Assembly: GCF_030247605.1 (NCBI RefSeq)
Contig: NZ_JAOTSB010000023.1
Coordinates: 1-41,950 of the forward strand
Direction: 5' to 3'
DNA from: Acidaminobacter sp.
GTDB lineage: Bacteria; Bacillota; Clostridia; Peptostreptococcales; Acidaminobacteraceae
DNA length: 41,950 nucleotides
The translations under genes and the position numbers were made by a program. The notes under the pieces are model-generated. The model saw only the letters and a program-made list of their open reading frames with translations, was not told where the DNA came from and made no database searches. Positions 32,752-41,418 of this stretch are shown here, in pieces (positions within the stretch are counted from its first letter, which is position 1; each line of letters starts with the position of its first letter).

Positions 32752-33489
32752 CTACATCCATGCTTCTCTCATATATAACTCAAGCGGTATGATGGTGCCC
32801 GCCAAAGACTTTGGCAGCTGCTCTGCCACTGTTGCTATTGCGCTGACGTATCGAATTGGCAGTCCGGTAAACGCTGAAACCTCCATGACCAGTTCCTGAC
32901 CATACATCACATCCTGAACAGTCGTTTCCCTCAACATGTGCGTATTGTTGATGAGTCCGGTGACTTTTGCGCCGATGGTCGCTTCAATCCCACGAATATG
33001 GTCCATGACACCTTGAAGATCTTTCGTCTGTTCGCGATTTCTATTGATAACACAATACATGTCGTATTGTCCTGGTTTTAAGTGATGCCTGAATTGCGCG
33101 ACCGCTCTCGCTCCAATCGCATCCCCTCCGACATCCAGCACCACATGCGTGCTTAAATTTTCAAGGGGTGCGAAAATCTCAGCTGAAATCATTGGGATAT
33201 CAATATTCGCGTTGTGTCCCCTCGAGCTGCTTATTACATGGATCCCATGCTTCTCCAGCATTTCTGCTTTCTCTCTGGACCTGAAGTAAGGATTGACTAT
33301 GTCGAGATCTGCCAGCGATGTCTTCAATCCGGCTTGGGACATTGCCAGAGCATAATTAACCGAGAACTCCGTTTTGCCGCTTCCATAATGGCCAATAATG
33401 ACCCGGATTCTGTGATCCGCCAGTAGAGCATTCTGCAATTCTGTCACATCCTTCACGTTAAAGGTATTGCTTTGGCTCTTCTTCTCCAT
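32752..33489 (-). CDS. P-loop ATPase of the MinD/CobQ-like class, function unknown
   Basis: A 245-residue soluble protein with Walker A GHYGSGKT (33-40), [21 protein letters not shown] resembling the switch of SIMIBI-class ATPases, a Walker B-like [17 protein letters not shown], and [19 protein letters not shown] ATPases often insert metals or cofactors, or chaperone enzyme assembly. Here it is located between a butyrate kinase and the VOR delta subunit, overlapping buk by 32 bases, so it is surely part of this operon. GAGG lies about seven bases before ATG 33489. It might mature or protect the oxidoreductase, or act on its CoA/ferredoxin partners; I know no defined role. Confidence 0.85.
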   Translation of the reverse strand: MEKKSQSNTFNVKDVTELQNALLADHRIRVIIGHYGSGKTEFSVNYALAMSQAGLKTSLADLDIVNPYFRSREKAEMLEKHGIHVISSSRGHNANIDIPMISAEIFAPLENLSTHVVLDVGGDAIGARAVAQFRHHLKPGQYDMYCVINRNREQTKDLQGVMDHIRGIEATIGAKVTGLINNTHMLRETTVQDVMYGQELVMEVSAFTGLPIRYVSAIATVAEQLPKSLAGTIIPLELYMREAWM

Positions 33490-34531
33490 TCAGAATCCTC
33501 AGGGCGCCTTCTACAAGGGCCGTCATTTCGTCTTCTCCAGGATATTTCTTGACCGGTGCTATGAATTGAACTCTCTTTTCGATCCAATTGACAAACCTTT
33601 TATCATAGGCTATTCCACCAGTGATGAGAATCGCATCTACCTCACCCTTCAGAACCGCTGCGCAGCTTCCAATTTCCTTGGCCACCTGATAGGCCATAGC
33701 CTGATAAATCAGTTCTGCCTCCTGATCACCTGCGTCAATGCGTTCAGAGACTTCCTTTGCATTATTGGTTCCCAGGTAAGCAACCAGACCACCATTACCT
33801 GTGATTCTTTTCTTAATTTCACTCTGAGTCATTTTTCCTGAAAAACAGAGCTTAATCAAGTCTCCAACCGGAAGACTGCCGGATCTTTCAGGCGAAAACG
33901 GTCCTTCTCCATCCAAGGCATTATTCACATCTATGACACGGCCCTGTTTGTGGGCACCTACCGAAATCCCTCCGCCAAGGTGCGCGACAATCAGGTTGAG
34001 GGAATGGTAGTCACGGCCCATTTCCTTTGCCGCCCTGCGTGCAACGGCTTTTTGATTGAGCGCATGGAAGATTGAAATCCGCTTAATTTCTGGGATGCCG
34101 GAAATTCGTGCAATCTCATCAAGCTCATCTACCACGACTGGATCTACAATAAAAGACGGTATGTTGAGCTTAGATGCAATTTCATATGCCAAAACTCCGC
34201 CAAGATTTGAGGCATGCTCACCCAGGACGCCCTGCTTTAGATCCTGCAGCATGTTGTCCGACACGAGGTAAGTGCCGCCTTCAATTGGCTTCAACAGCCC
34301 GCCGCGGCCGACGACTGCACTCAGCTTCGTTAAATTGATTTCCTTTTCATTTAATACGTTGAGAATGACATTTTTTCTGAATTCATATTGGTCAAAAATG
34401 TGCGCATATTTTGATATTTCTTCATTGGAATGTCGAAGTGTCGTTTCAAATAAACACTTTTCATTTTCAAAGATGGCGATCTTTGTAGAAGTTGAACCCG
34501 GATTGATTGCTAAGACTCTATAAGTTGACAT
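33458..34531 (-). CDS. buk: Butyrate kinase (copy 1)
   Basis: A 357-residue member of the acetate/butyrate kinase family (ASKHA fold). Motifs are the N-terminal [16 protein letters not shown] phosphate-binding loop, [67 protein letters not shown] and [12 protein letters not shown]. It converts acyl phosphate plus ADP to acid plus ATP, giving substrate-level phosphorylation. ATG 34531 has AGAGGTGA upstream; an adjacent TTG is less likely. It follows ptb by ten bases. A second paralogue is encoded upstream of ptb; the two may prefer different acyl chains. Confidence 0.94.
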   Translation of the reverse strand: MSTYRVLAINPGSTSTKIAIFENEKCLFETTLRHSNEEISKYAHIFDQYEFRKNVILNVLNEKEINLTKLSAVVGRGGLLKPIEGGTYLVSDNMLQDLKQGVLGEHASNLGGVLAYEIASKLNIPSFIVDPVVVDELDEIARISGIPEIKRISIFHALNQKAVARRAAKEMGRDYHSLNLIVAHLGGGISVGAHKQGRVIDVNNALDGEGPFSPERSGSLPVGDLIKLCFSGKMTQSEIKKRITGNGGLVAYLGTNNAKEVSERIDAGDQEAELIYQAMAYQVAKEIGSCAAVLKGEVDAILITGGIAYDKRFVNWIEKRVQFIAPVKKYPGEDEMTALVEGALRILNGEEEPKQYL

Positions 34532-34541
34532 CAAATCACCT

Positions 34542-35447
34542 CTATTTCAAAGCTGCCATCAACACACCCAGTGCGATGGAGTTTAATTTCGAATCATCAT
34601 CATCCGCACGGGAAGTTAATACAACCGGAGCTTTTGCGCCTACAATGATACCGGCACTTCTTGCCCCTGCCAGGAAAGTGAGTGCTTTATACAAGACATT
34701 ACCGGCTTCAATGGTCGGACACATCAAAATGTCGACTTTGCCACCCATTGGATCCTTGATGCCTTTGATCCTTGCAGCTTCCTCAGAAACCGCATTGTCA
34801 AGGGCGAACGGACCGCCTACTTTACAGCCTTTAATGATGCCCTCTTGATTCATTCTGACCAGTTCAGCCGCATCTACCGTCGCAGGCATTTTGTCATTGA
34901 CCTTTTCTTTGGCGCAAATCACACCGACATTTGGGAGCTCGATGTCCAGCGCTCTCGCAACATCTAATGAGTTTTCTATAATCATGCGCTTTGTCTCAAC
35001 ATCCGGCGCAATATTCATTGCGGCGTCGGTCACAAACAAAAGTCTTGGGAAATTTGGAACATCAAATACAGCTACATGGCTCAAAGCGTTACCGGTTCTA
35101 AGACCGACTTCTTTGTTCAAAACGGCTTTCAATATTATGGCGGTGTCCACCAGACCCTTCATGACAAGGTGAGCCTTACCGCTTGATACCAGCTCTACCG
35201 CTCTCAAAGAAGCTTCCGCCAAATCCTGAATGTCTTCAATCAGATAATGTTTTAAATCTATGTTTTGTCGGCTGGCTATGGCTTCAATTTCTGATTTGTT
35301 TCCTACGAGGATTGCCTCAGCGATTCCTGCTTTTCTGGCATTTTCTACCGCCAGCAATACATCCTCATCCTGAGCACAGGCAACTGCCAAAGTTTTTGGT
35401 CCTCTCAGCTTCGCAGCCTCTATAACTTCATCAAAGTTTTTAATCAC
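34542..35447 (-). CDS. ptb: Phosphate butyryltransferase
   Basis: A 301-residue enzyme of the phosphate acetyl/butyryltransferase family: [31 protein letters not shown] at the N-terminus, [18 protein letters not shown] and [25 protein letters not shown] in the middle, then [14 protein letters not shown] and [19 protein letters not shown]. It exchanges CoA for phosphate on butyryl- or branched acyl-CoA. GTG 35447 has GAGGTGA five bases upstream, and the buk2 stop is directly adjacent, so translation is coupled. It stands between two butyrate kinase genes. Confidence 0.95.
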   Translation of the reverse strand: MIKNFDEVIEAAKLRGPKTLAVACAQDEDVLLAVENARKAGIAEAILVGNKSEIEAIASRQNIDLKHYLIEDIQDLAEASLRAVELVSSGKAHLVMKGLVDTAIILKAVLNKEVGLRTGNALSHVAVFDVPNFPRLLFVTDAAMNIAPDVETKRMIIENSLDVARALDIELPNVGVICAKEKVNDKMPATVDAAELVRMNQEGIIKGCKVGGPFALDNAVSEEAARIKGIKDPMGGKVDILMCPTIEAGNVLYKALTFLAGARSAGIIVGAKAPVVLTSRADDDDSKLNSIALGVLMAALK

Positions 35448-36530
35448 CTAGTTCACCTCGTTTTCATATATTTTCGCTGTCTCAACTTCATTCAAAACTC
35501 TGAGTGCACTTTCATTTAAGGCTGTCATTTCGTCCTCGCCCGGCTTGATGACGACAGGCGCTATAAATCCCACGTGGGAAGCGATTAAGTCTGTCAGGTA
35601 CTTAGAATACGCCACACCGCCCGTTAATAGGATTGCGTCCACACGTCCTTCAAGAACTGCGGCCATGGCGCCAATTTCTTTCGCGATTTGATATCCCATG
35701 GCATCAAAAATCAGTTTCGCCTGAAGATCACCAGCCTCAATACGCTTCATGACCTCGCGGGCATCATTGGTACCCAGATAACCTACCAGTCCGCCTTTAT
35801 TGTTGATCTTAGTTTTCAATTCCTTTTCTGTATAGGCGCCTGAGAAACACATTTTAACTACATCCCCAACCGGCAGGGTGCCTGCCCTCTCGGGTGAAAA
35901 AGGCCCCATTTCATTAGCATTGTTAACATCTACAATTTTACCCTTTATCATAGGCGCAACTGAAATGCCACCGCCAATGTGAGCCACAATCAAGTTCATG
36001 TCTTTTAGGTCCTTCTCCTGCTCTTTCTCATATCGATGCGCAGTAGCCTTAATATTCAAAGCATGAACCAACGACTTGCGTTTAATTTCAGGAATTCCTG
36101 ATATACGGGCTACTTCATCAAATTCATCTACAGCGACCGGATCCGCAATATAGGCCTTAACGCCTGCCTTCTTCGCTATCAGGTCTGCAATCAGACCTCC
36201 AAGATTCGACGCATGCTGTCCTTGAATTCCAATTTTGAGATCTTCCATCATAGCATCCGTGACTTCATAGATACCGCTTGGCATAGGCTTAAGCAAACCG
36301 CCGCGGCCAATGACTGCTTTAAGGGTGTTCAGACTGTAACCCGAGTTCTGATACCAGGAAAGTATTAACTCCGTCCTAAAATCAAACTGATCTGCAATAT
36401 GTTCGTATTTTGACAACGCCTCAGCTGAGTGAGTCAAATTCTCTTGAATGATCAAATCATTCTCTCTAAAAACGGCAACTTTTGTCGAAGTAGATCCCGG
36501 ATTAATTACCAATACGAATTCTTTTGTCAA
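35448..36530 (-). CDS. buk: Butyrate kinase (copy 2), first gene of the sigma-54 operon
   Basis: A 360-residue butyrate kinase with the same motifs as copy 1: [101 protein letters not shown] and AILLTGGVAY. It differs from copy 1 in the segment around NEMGPFSPE, which may alter chain-length preference. Start TTG 36530 is chosen because GGGAGG lies eight bases upstream and the protein then starts MTKEFVLVINPGS; the longer frame to 36584 would run into the sigma-54 promoter. First gene of the operon, about 27 bases after the predicted transcription start. Confidence 0.93.
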   Translation of the reverse strand: MTKEFVLVINPGSTSTKVAVFRENDLIIQENLTHSAEALSKYEHIADQFDFRTELILSWYQNSGYSLNTLKAVIGRGGLLKPMPSGIYEVTDAMMEDLKIGIQGQHASNLGGLIADLIAKKAGVKAYIADPVAVDEFDEVARISGIPEIKRKSLVHALNIKATAHRYEKEQEKDLKDMNLIVAHIGGGISVAPMIKGKIVDVNNANEMGPFSPERAGTLPVGDVVKMCFSGAYTEKELKTKINNKGGLVGYLGTNDAREVMKRIEAGDLQAKLIFDAMGYQIAKEIGAMAAVLEGRVDAILLTGGVAYSKYLTDLIASHVGFIAPVVIKPGEDEMTALNESALRVLNEVETAKIYENEVN

Positions 36531-36568
36531 ACGCAGTACCTCCCTTTTGGCATACACATATACAATAC

Positions 36569-36584
36569 GCAATTCCCATGCCAA
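36569..36584 (-). promoter_or_regulatory. Sigma-54 (-24/-12) promoter of the buk2-ptb-buk1-VOR operon
   Basis: On the minus strand TTGGCATGGGAATTGC (36584-36569) matches the sigma-54 consensus TGGCAC-N5-TTGC with correct GG/GC spacing; transcription should start near 36557. It is the only such match seen in the window and is next to the gene for a sigma-54 enhancer-binding protein. Confidence 0.88.
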
Positions 36585-36590
36585 AAATTT

Positions 36591-36640
36591 AAAAAAACCA
36601 GAGAAACCATACTTTTGAAAGTATTGGTATCACTGGTTTT
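36591..36640 (-). terminator. Terminator of the cdaA-cdaR-regulator operon
   Basis: AAACCAG...ATACTTT pairs with AAAGTAT...CTGGTTT, followed by TTTT on the minus strand. It insulates the sigma-54 promoter just downstream (36584) from readthrough. Confidence 0.82.
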
Positions 36641-36707
36641 CAGTCATTCTTTCAGTCGCATTCCTGCTCATTAAATCCACTTTGCAATTTCACGCAAAAA
36701 TTAGCAC

Positions 36708-36750
36708 GCAATAAATTGCACTAATTGCTTTTTTGTGCAATTCATTGCAC
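36708..36750. promoter_or_regulatory. Paired palindromes: predicted enhancer (UAS) sites
   Basis: GTGCAAT-tc-ATTGCAC (36735-36750) is a perfect 7-2-7 inverted repeat, and GCAAT-aa-ATTGC (36708-36719) is a 5-2-5 version of the same motif. Centres are about 29 bases apart, near three helical turns, and lie 130-160 bases upstream of the sigma-54 promoter, ideal for enhancer binding by the neighbouring regulator. Confidence 0.7.
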
Positions 36751-36755
36751 TGACT

Positions 36756-38513
36756 TCAATCTGCTCGCGTTGCAACTTTGCTTTGAAGCTGATATTTTTG
36801 GATCTTGTAATAAAGAGTTCTTAATGATATCTCCAATAGTCTGGCTGTGTGCTCACGATTGCCTCCGGTTGCCACGAGTGCTTCCGCGATCGCTTGCTTC
36901 TCTGCCTTTTCCACAACATCTGACAATCTGACCGCTCGAAAATCAGGCGCGTCCTGAAGTTCTTCCACTGCAGCCGGATGAACATCCGGGCCGGAAAACT
37001 CAAGATTTGGCAAATGTCGCTTCAAAATTACAGTCTCTGTAATTTTCATATTAATCAATGCACGACCTATGAAATTCTCAAGTTCACGCACATTCCCCGG
37101 CCAATCATAATCCAGCATCACTTTAATGGCCTCATCAGACAGATCACTGACATTTCTGCCAAACTCCTGATTATACTTCACTATGAAAAATTCAGCCAGC
37201 TCTCTCACGTCTTCTTTATGATCCTTCAAAGGAGGGATTGAAATTGGAAATACATGAATCCTGTAATATAAATCTTTCCTGAATCGCCCTTGCTCCACTG
37301 CCTTCTCCAAATCAAGGTTAGTTGCTGAAATAACTCTGACATTAATTGGAATGGCCTTAGTCCCACCAACACGCACAATTTCTTTTTCCTGAAGGACCCG
37401 CAGCAGCTTTGTCTGCATGTTCAGGCTTATTTCACCTATTTCATCTAGAAATAGAGTCCCACCATGTGCACGTTCAAACAGACCTTTCTTTCCGCCTTTG
37501 CTTGCGCCTGTGAATGCGCCCTCATCATAGCCAAATAATTCGCTCTCTAAGATTGTTTCACTTATTGCAGCACAATTCACCCTCACAAATTGCGAATACC
37601 TTCGGTCACTCGCATTATGAATAGCGTGGGCAAACAATTCTTTACCTGTACCACTCTCACCCCGCAGAACAACAGTCGCAGGTGTAACAGCTGCGAGCTT
37701 CGCTTTTTCTATAGCGTTCAGAATCGTACTATGCTTTCCCTTAATATCAGAAAAAGTGTATTTAGCTTCCAGATTCCGTATGAGTTGCTTTGCTTGGTCG
37801 AGTTCTAATATAAGCTTGTTTATTTCTGACAGGTCATGAATCACTGCAACACTGCCGCGAAGTGCGTCCCCTACCATAATTGGCGCAGCTTCAACCAAAA
37901 CCTCTTTTCGGTTGACTCCCACTTTCAGTCGGGCGCCTTTCACCGCTTTGCCTGTTGCCAATACTTTTAAATGCACACTTTCGCCCTCACTGAAGTCGAC
38001 TGTGCACATTTTTCCAATGACATCTTTACTCGTGTAACCTGTAATATGCGTGTAAGCCGGATTAATCATGACGCCAATGCCATTTTGATCCACCACCGAA
38101 ATGGCATCTTGAGTTGAATTGAAGATCGCTTCAAGCATCCCTCGGATTTCTTTCAGATTCGTAATCTCTTCGGCCAATTCTTGAACTTCAGTAATATCCC
38201 TGAAAACTGCAATTGCTCCAACGACCTCTCCATGTTCATTCATCACCGGCATTCGATTAGTAACGATTGTGATTTCGCCTAGCGGCTGCTTCTGATTCAA
38301 CTCGCTGAGCCCCGTTTTGAGAATCCAGGGTAAACGTGTATTCTCAATAATTTCATCAACCGGCTTTCCAATGGCACTTAAAGGGTTCTTTTGAGTCAGC
38401 AAGCCGGCCGCTTTATTGAATAATGTAATTCTGCCCACTCTATCTACCGCAATCATGGCATCGTGAGTGGAGTCGAGTATCATTTCAATTTCACGTTCCA
38501 TGATTTCGTTCAT
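36756..38513 (-). CDS. Sigma-54-dependent enhancer-binding regulator (PAS-PAS-AAA+-Fis)
   Basis: A 585-residue activator: PAS domain 1 (about 8-110), PAS domain 2 (about 125-230), a coiled linker (230-252), the AAA+ domain (about 255-480) with Walker A GESGTGKE (285-292) and the sigma-54-contacting GAFTGA loop (332-337), and a C-terminal Fis-type HTH (NREHTARLLEISLRTLYYKIQKYQ). The two PAS domains probably sense a small ligand such as a 2-oxo acid or acyl-CoA. It sits next to a sigma-54 promoter with palindromic UAS, so it is the likely activator of buk2-ptb-buk1-VOR. ATG 38513 is chosen because it overlaps the cdaR stop (TGATG) and so is coupled; ATG 38501 is an alternative. Confidence 0.94.
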   Translation of the reverse strand: MNEIMEREIEMILDSTHDAMIAVDRVGRITLFNKAAGLLTQKNPLSAIGKPVDEIIENTRLPWILKTGLSELNQKQPLGEITIVTNRMPVMNEHGEVVGAIAVFRDITEVQELAEEITNLKEIRGMLEAIFNSTQDAISVVDQNGIGVMINPAYTHITGYTSKDVIGKMCTVDFSEGESVHLKVLATGKAVKGARLKVGVNRKEVLVEAAPIMVGDALRGSVAVIHDLSEINKLILELDQAKQLIRNLEAKYTFSDIKGKHSTILNAIEKAKLAAVTPATVVLRGESGTGKELFAHAIHNASDRRYSQFVRVNCAAISETILESELFGYDEGAFTGASKGGKKGLFERAHGGTLFLDEIGEISLNMQTKLLRVLQEKEIVRVGGTKAIPINVRVISATNLDLEKAVEQGRFRKDLYYRIHVFPISIPPLKDHKEDVRELAEFFIVKYNQEFGRNVSDLSDEAIKVMLDYDWPGNVRELENFIGRALINMKITETVILKRHLPNLEFSGPDVHPAAVEELQDAPDFRAVRLSDVVEKAEKQAIAEALVATGGNREHTARLLEISLRTLYYKIQKYQLQSKVATRAD

Positions 38514-39775
38514 CACCTCCGGGTGACTCGAACCAACAGCGTTTCAGGCGATAGTTCCACTGAATCGTGAGATCCTTCTGAAAAATATTTCAAAGCCAGC
38601 CGATGGTCACCTTCCTTCACACCATCCGCATCTACAGAAATTTTAAAATTCTCTTTATTCAACCCTTCGATAACGCTCTCAACGTCACGAACATAAGCTA
38701 CAAATACATTACTCACTGGGCTGAGCACCTCATAATTCATCTCAGGATCCATATTATCAATAACGATTTCATCTGAATTGAATTCCAACGACCCTACCAT
38801 CATGGGTTCAATATGCAGCTTAACGCTGATTGTTTCTTCAGCAAACGGCGCCGATACGCCCTCCGGCAGCTTCAGTGCGACTTCTCTTTCAAAAGTTTCA
38901 GTCATGCCTGATATGTCGATTTCTTCCGTACTAACTTTCTCAACAGTCGAAATCAGAGCATCATCACCACGTACAGTCACCAGCGCTGGAAGAACTTCTG
39001 TCTTGACGAGTTTGTAGCCATTTGCCACCGTTCCGCGAAGCATGACTTCAACCGGAATATTGGAAAGTCTAAAAATACCAAGTTGAACGGTGACGTAGCT
39101 TCTGCCAAGTTCAACACCATTCACTGCATTTCCATCCAGATCAATTGCTGTAACCGGGATTTCTTTAACCAATTGATCAGAAACCTCTGTAAGATCCAAT
39201 TCCCCACGGAGTGAAGAGATATTATTGACAAGGCTCTCTGGTCCTTTGACCAGGATCTCCTCAGGCGCTATGGATAAATCACCGGTTGTGTAATTCTCAG
39301 TAATTGTTCCTACATAATCAATTTTCACATTTTTCGCAACTTCAACAATTCGATCTAATGAAATTTTAATTGAATTCATTGAAAGACTCTCAATGTTGAC
39401 GTTGGCAACAAATATTTTTGAACTCAGCATGACATTATTCGTTCCCTTTTGAAAGCCTTCAAGGTCTGCGGTTACCAGAAGATCGTTTGATGTCACCTTG
39501 ATAACCTCGCTGCGCCGCCCTTTAAGCTTAACATCTACATAGAATTCTTTCTCGCCCATCATGACTAAGCCTTCATTCTGTGCGTTCTCTATATTCAACA
39601 ATTCAACTTTAACATCAGGAATTGTCTTAACCATTTCAGGATTTACCTGATCCATGACATAGAGCCAAAATAGAACAGCAAATAGAATTGCCAGCAGCTT
39701 TGGGGCAATATTCCTCTGAAACTTAGAATATTTTGGACTTTGTTTCCAATCATCAATTCTTTTTAATAAGTTCAT
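38513..39775 (-). CDS. cdaR: YbbR-domain protein CdaR (c-di-AMP synthase regulator)
   Basis: A 420-residue protein with a single N-terminal membrane segment (about 24-42, APKLLAILFAVLFWLYVMDQ) and four YbbR-type beta repeats (about 45-410), placing the repeats outside the membrane, as in Bacillus CdaR. It binds and regulates the membrane-bound diadenylate cyclase CdaA. ATG 39775 has GGAGG seven bases upstream and overlaps the cdaA end by 23 bases, so they are coupled. It is followed by the sigma-54 regulator gene instead of glmM, which is the usual third gene of this cluster in Firmicutes. Confidence 0.93.
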   Translation of the reverse strand: MNLLKRIDDWKQSPKYSKFQRNIAPKLLAILFAVLFWLYVMDQVNPEMVKTIPDVKVELLNIENAQNEGLVMMGEKEFYVDVKLKGRRSEVIKVTSNDLLVTADLEGFQKGTNNVMLSSKIFVANVNIESLSMNSIKISLDRIVEVAKNVKIDYVGTITENYTTGDLSIAPEEILVKGPESLVNNISSLRGELDLTEVSDQLVKEIPVTAIDLDGNAVNGVELGRSYVTVQLGIFRLSNIPVEVMLRGTVANGYKLVKTEVLPALVTVRGDDALISTVEKVSTEEIDISGMTETFEREVALKLPEGVSAPFAEETISVKLHIEPMMVGSLEFNSDEIVIDNMDPEMNYEVLSPVSNVFVAYVRDVESVIEGLNKENFKISVDADGVKEGDHRLALKYFSEGSHDSVELSPETLLVRVTRR

Positions 39776-40589
39776 GATTTAACCTCCAGCGCCGCTTCAT
39801 AATAGCTGGCTGTTCTTCTTCAGAATACGCTTTCTTAATAACACTGGTTAAAGTGTTGGCGTCTAAGTATCGAGATAATTTCCCGTTCAAAGCGACAGAA
39901 ATGGTACCTGTTTCTTCGGATACAATGATCACCAAAGCATCCGACTGTTCAGCAATGCCCAAAGCAGCTCTATGGCGTGTTCCAAGCTCCTTGCTGATCG
40001 TTTGGTTAGCCGATAGCGGCAAGAAACAACCCGCTGCGAGGATCCTATCCTTTCTAATAATAACGGAGCCGTCATGCAGAGGTGTGTTTGGAATAAATAT
40101 ATTAATCAAAAGTCCACTTGTGATTTCCGCATCAATCTTTACACCTGTCGATGCGATCTCATTTAATCCTGTTTGTCTTTCCATAACAATTAAGGCGCCT
40201 ATCTGCTCTCTGGAAAGGCTTACAACTGCGCTTACAAGTTCATGAATAGTGCGGTTGAGGGCTTCCTCCTGCTCTTCAGCCATTTTAGCAAAGAATATTT
40301 TATTTCTGCCAATATATTCTAATGCACGTCTTAACTCAGGCTGAAAAACAATAATCAAGGCGATTAGTCCCAGTGTCATAGTATTCATTAAAATAAAATG
40401 GACGACATACAATTTTGCCCATTCAGACAACTTCATGATGACCAGCAGCACTACCAAGCCTTTAATTAACTGTTCCGCTCTAGTCTCCCTTATTAGCATA
40501 AATATTTTATAAAAAACATATGCTACTATGGCGATATCTATAACGTCCATAATTCGCATGCTCGCGAATATATTAATGATCGAATCCAT
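39753..40589 (-). CDS. cdaA: Diadenylate cyclase CdaA (c-di-AMP synthase)
   Basis: A 278-residue protein with three N-terminal helices (about 12-32, 40-58, 66-83) and a cytoplasmic DAC domain. Its catalytic signatures are LHDGSVII (DGS 173-175) and GTRHRAALG (RHR 205-207), which make c-di-AMP from two ATP. ATG 40589 has GAGGTGA upstream. A promoter lies at 40623-40650. c-di-AMP controls potassium/osmolyte uptake and cell-wall homeostasis in this group. CdaA heads an operon with cdaR and the sigma-54 regulator. Confidence 0.95.
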   Translation of the reverse strand: MDSIINIFASMRIMDVIDIAIVAYVFYKIFMLIRETRAEQLIKGLVVLLVIMKLSEWAKLYVVHFILMNTMTLGLIALIIVFQPELRRALEYIGRNKIFFAKMAEEQEEALNRTIHELVSAVVSLSREQIGALIVMERQTGLNEIASTGVKIDAEITSGLLINIFIPNTPLHDGSVIIRKDRILAAGCFLPLSANQTISKELGTRHRAALGIAEQSDALVIIVSEETGTISVALNGKLSRYLDANTLTSVIKKAYSEEEQPAIMKRRWRLNHELIKKN

Positions 40590-40622
40590 AAAGGGTCACC
40601 TCACTGTGTTTACATTACTTCT

Positions 40623-40650
40623 AGTATACAATAGTTTTTGCAACTTTCAA
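40623..40650 (-). promoter_or_regulatory. Predicted sigma-A promoter of the cdaA operon
   Basis: On the minus strand -35 TTGAAA (40650-40645) and -10 TATACT (40628-40623) are separated by 16 bases, just after the tRNA terminator and 34 bases before the cdaA start. Confidence 0.6.
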
Positions 40651-40684
40651 AAAAATAAAAAAACTGGGCTAAACCCAGTTTTAA
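40651..40684 (-). terminator. Terminator of the 5S-tRNA transcript
   Basis: AAAACTGGG pairs with CCCAGTTTT over a short loop, followed on the minus strand by TTTATTTTTTT. It lies just after the tRNA-Phe gene. Confidence 0.88.
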
Positions 40685-40691
40685 TAAATTG

Positions 40692-40767
<76 letters not shown>

Positions 40768-40770
40768 ATA

Positions 40771-40847
40771 TGGTGGGCCATCAGGGACTCGAACCCCGGA
40801 CCTGCCGGTTATGAGCCGGATGCTCTAACCAATTGAGCTAATGGCCC
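40771..40847 (-). tRNA. tRNA with CAT anticodon (Ile2 or Met)
   Basis: 77 bases with encoded CCA and anticodon loop CTCATAA. The arm GGCTCATAACC is like the Ile2 (lysidine-modified k2CAU) tRNAs of Firmicutes, while a methionine elongator is possible; the base identity alone does not settle it. Confidence 0.9.
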
Positions 40848-40887
40848 ACAATCTACGCATTTCGCAATGAAACGCATCTATTTAAAA

Positions 40888-40964
<77 letters not shown>

Positions 40965-40967
40965 AAA

Positions 40968-41042
40968 TGGAGCGGAAGACGAGATTCGAACTCGCGACCC
41001 TCGCCTTGGCAAGGCGATGCTCTACCTCTGAGCCACTTCCGC
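40968..41042 (-). tRNA. tRNA-Gly (anticodon GCC)
   Basis: 75 bases with encoded CCA. Anticodon loop TTGCCAA, acceptor GCGGAAG/CTTCCGC, T-arm GAGTTCGAATCTC. Only three bases separate it from tRNA-Arg. Confidence 0.95.
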
Positions 41043-41055
41043 ATAGGATGTTACT

Positions 41056-41139
41056 TGGTGCGGGTGGAGGGACTTGAACCCCCACGTACTGGACACTAGA
41101 TCCTAAGTCTAGCGCGTCTGCCAATTCCGCCACACCCGC
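41056..41139 (-). tRNA. tRNA-Leu (anticodon TAG)
   Basis: 84 bases with encoded CCA and the long variable arm of class II tRNAs; anticodon loop CTTAGGA; acceptor GCGGGTG/CACCCGC. Confidence 0.95.
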
Positions 41140-41179
41140 ATGTGCAGCACTAGATATCCTAAAACTTAATAAGGTAATT

Positions 41180-41247
41180 TCTTTTCCCTTCGGGAAAAGA
41201 CCGCTTTTTCAAAAATTCGCTTGGTGCCGCGAATTTTATGAAAAAGC
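41180..41247. repeat. Double hairpin spacer between tRNA-Leu and tRNA-Val
   Basis: CTTTTCCC-TTCG-GGGAAAAG (about 41181-41200) is a perfect stem with a UUCG-type loop, followed by GCTTTTTCA...TGAAAAAGC (about 41203-41247) with an inner ATTCGC/GCGAAT stem. A similar pair lies between tRNA-Val and tRNA-Glu. Confidence 0.6.
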
Positions 41248-41252
41248 TAATG

Positions 41253-41328
41253 TGGTGGGGGCTACAGGACTTGAACCTGTGACCACCTGCACGTCAAGCA
41301 GGTGCTCTACCAGCTGAGCTAAGCTCCC
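41253..41328 (-). tRNA. tRNA-Val (anticodon GAC)
   Basis: 76 bases with encoded CCA; anticodon loop TTGACGT. The acceptor arm GGGAGCT/AGCCCCC contains an A-C mismatch at the fourth pair, otherwise paired; D and T arms are normal. Confidence 0.92.
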
Positions 41329-41345
41329 ATGATATGAGAAGGTAG

Positions 41346-41415
41346 TTTTTTTCTCCTTCGGAGAAAAACCGTTTTTTAGCTCAGCGGTTAATGCCCCGCA
41401 TTCGCTAAAAAACTA
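41346..41415. repeat. Double hairpin spacer between tRNA-Val and tRNA-Glu
   Basis: TTTTTCTCC-TTC-GGAGAAAAA is followed by GTTTTTTAGC...GCTAAAAAAC. The layout copies the spacer at 41180-41247, although the sequence differs, suggesting a repeated structural role in pre-tRNA processing. Confidence 0.55.
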
Positions 41416-41418
41416 ACT

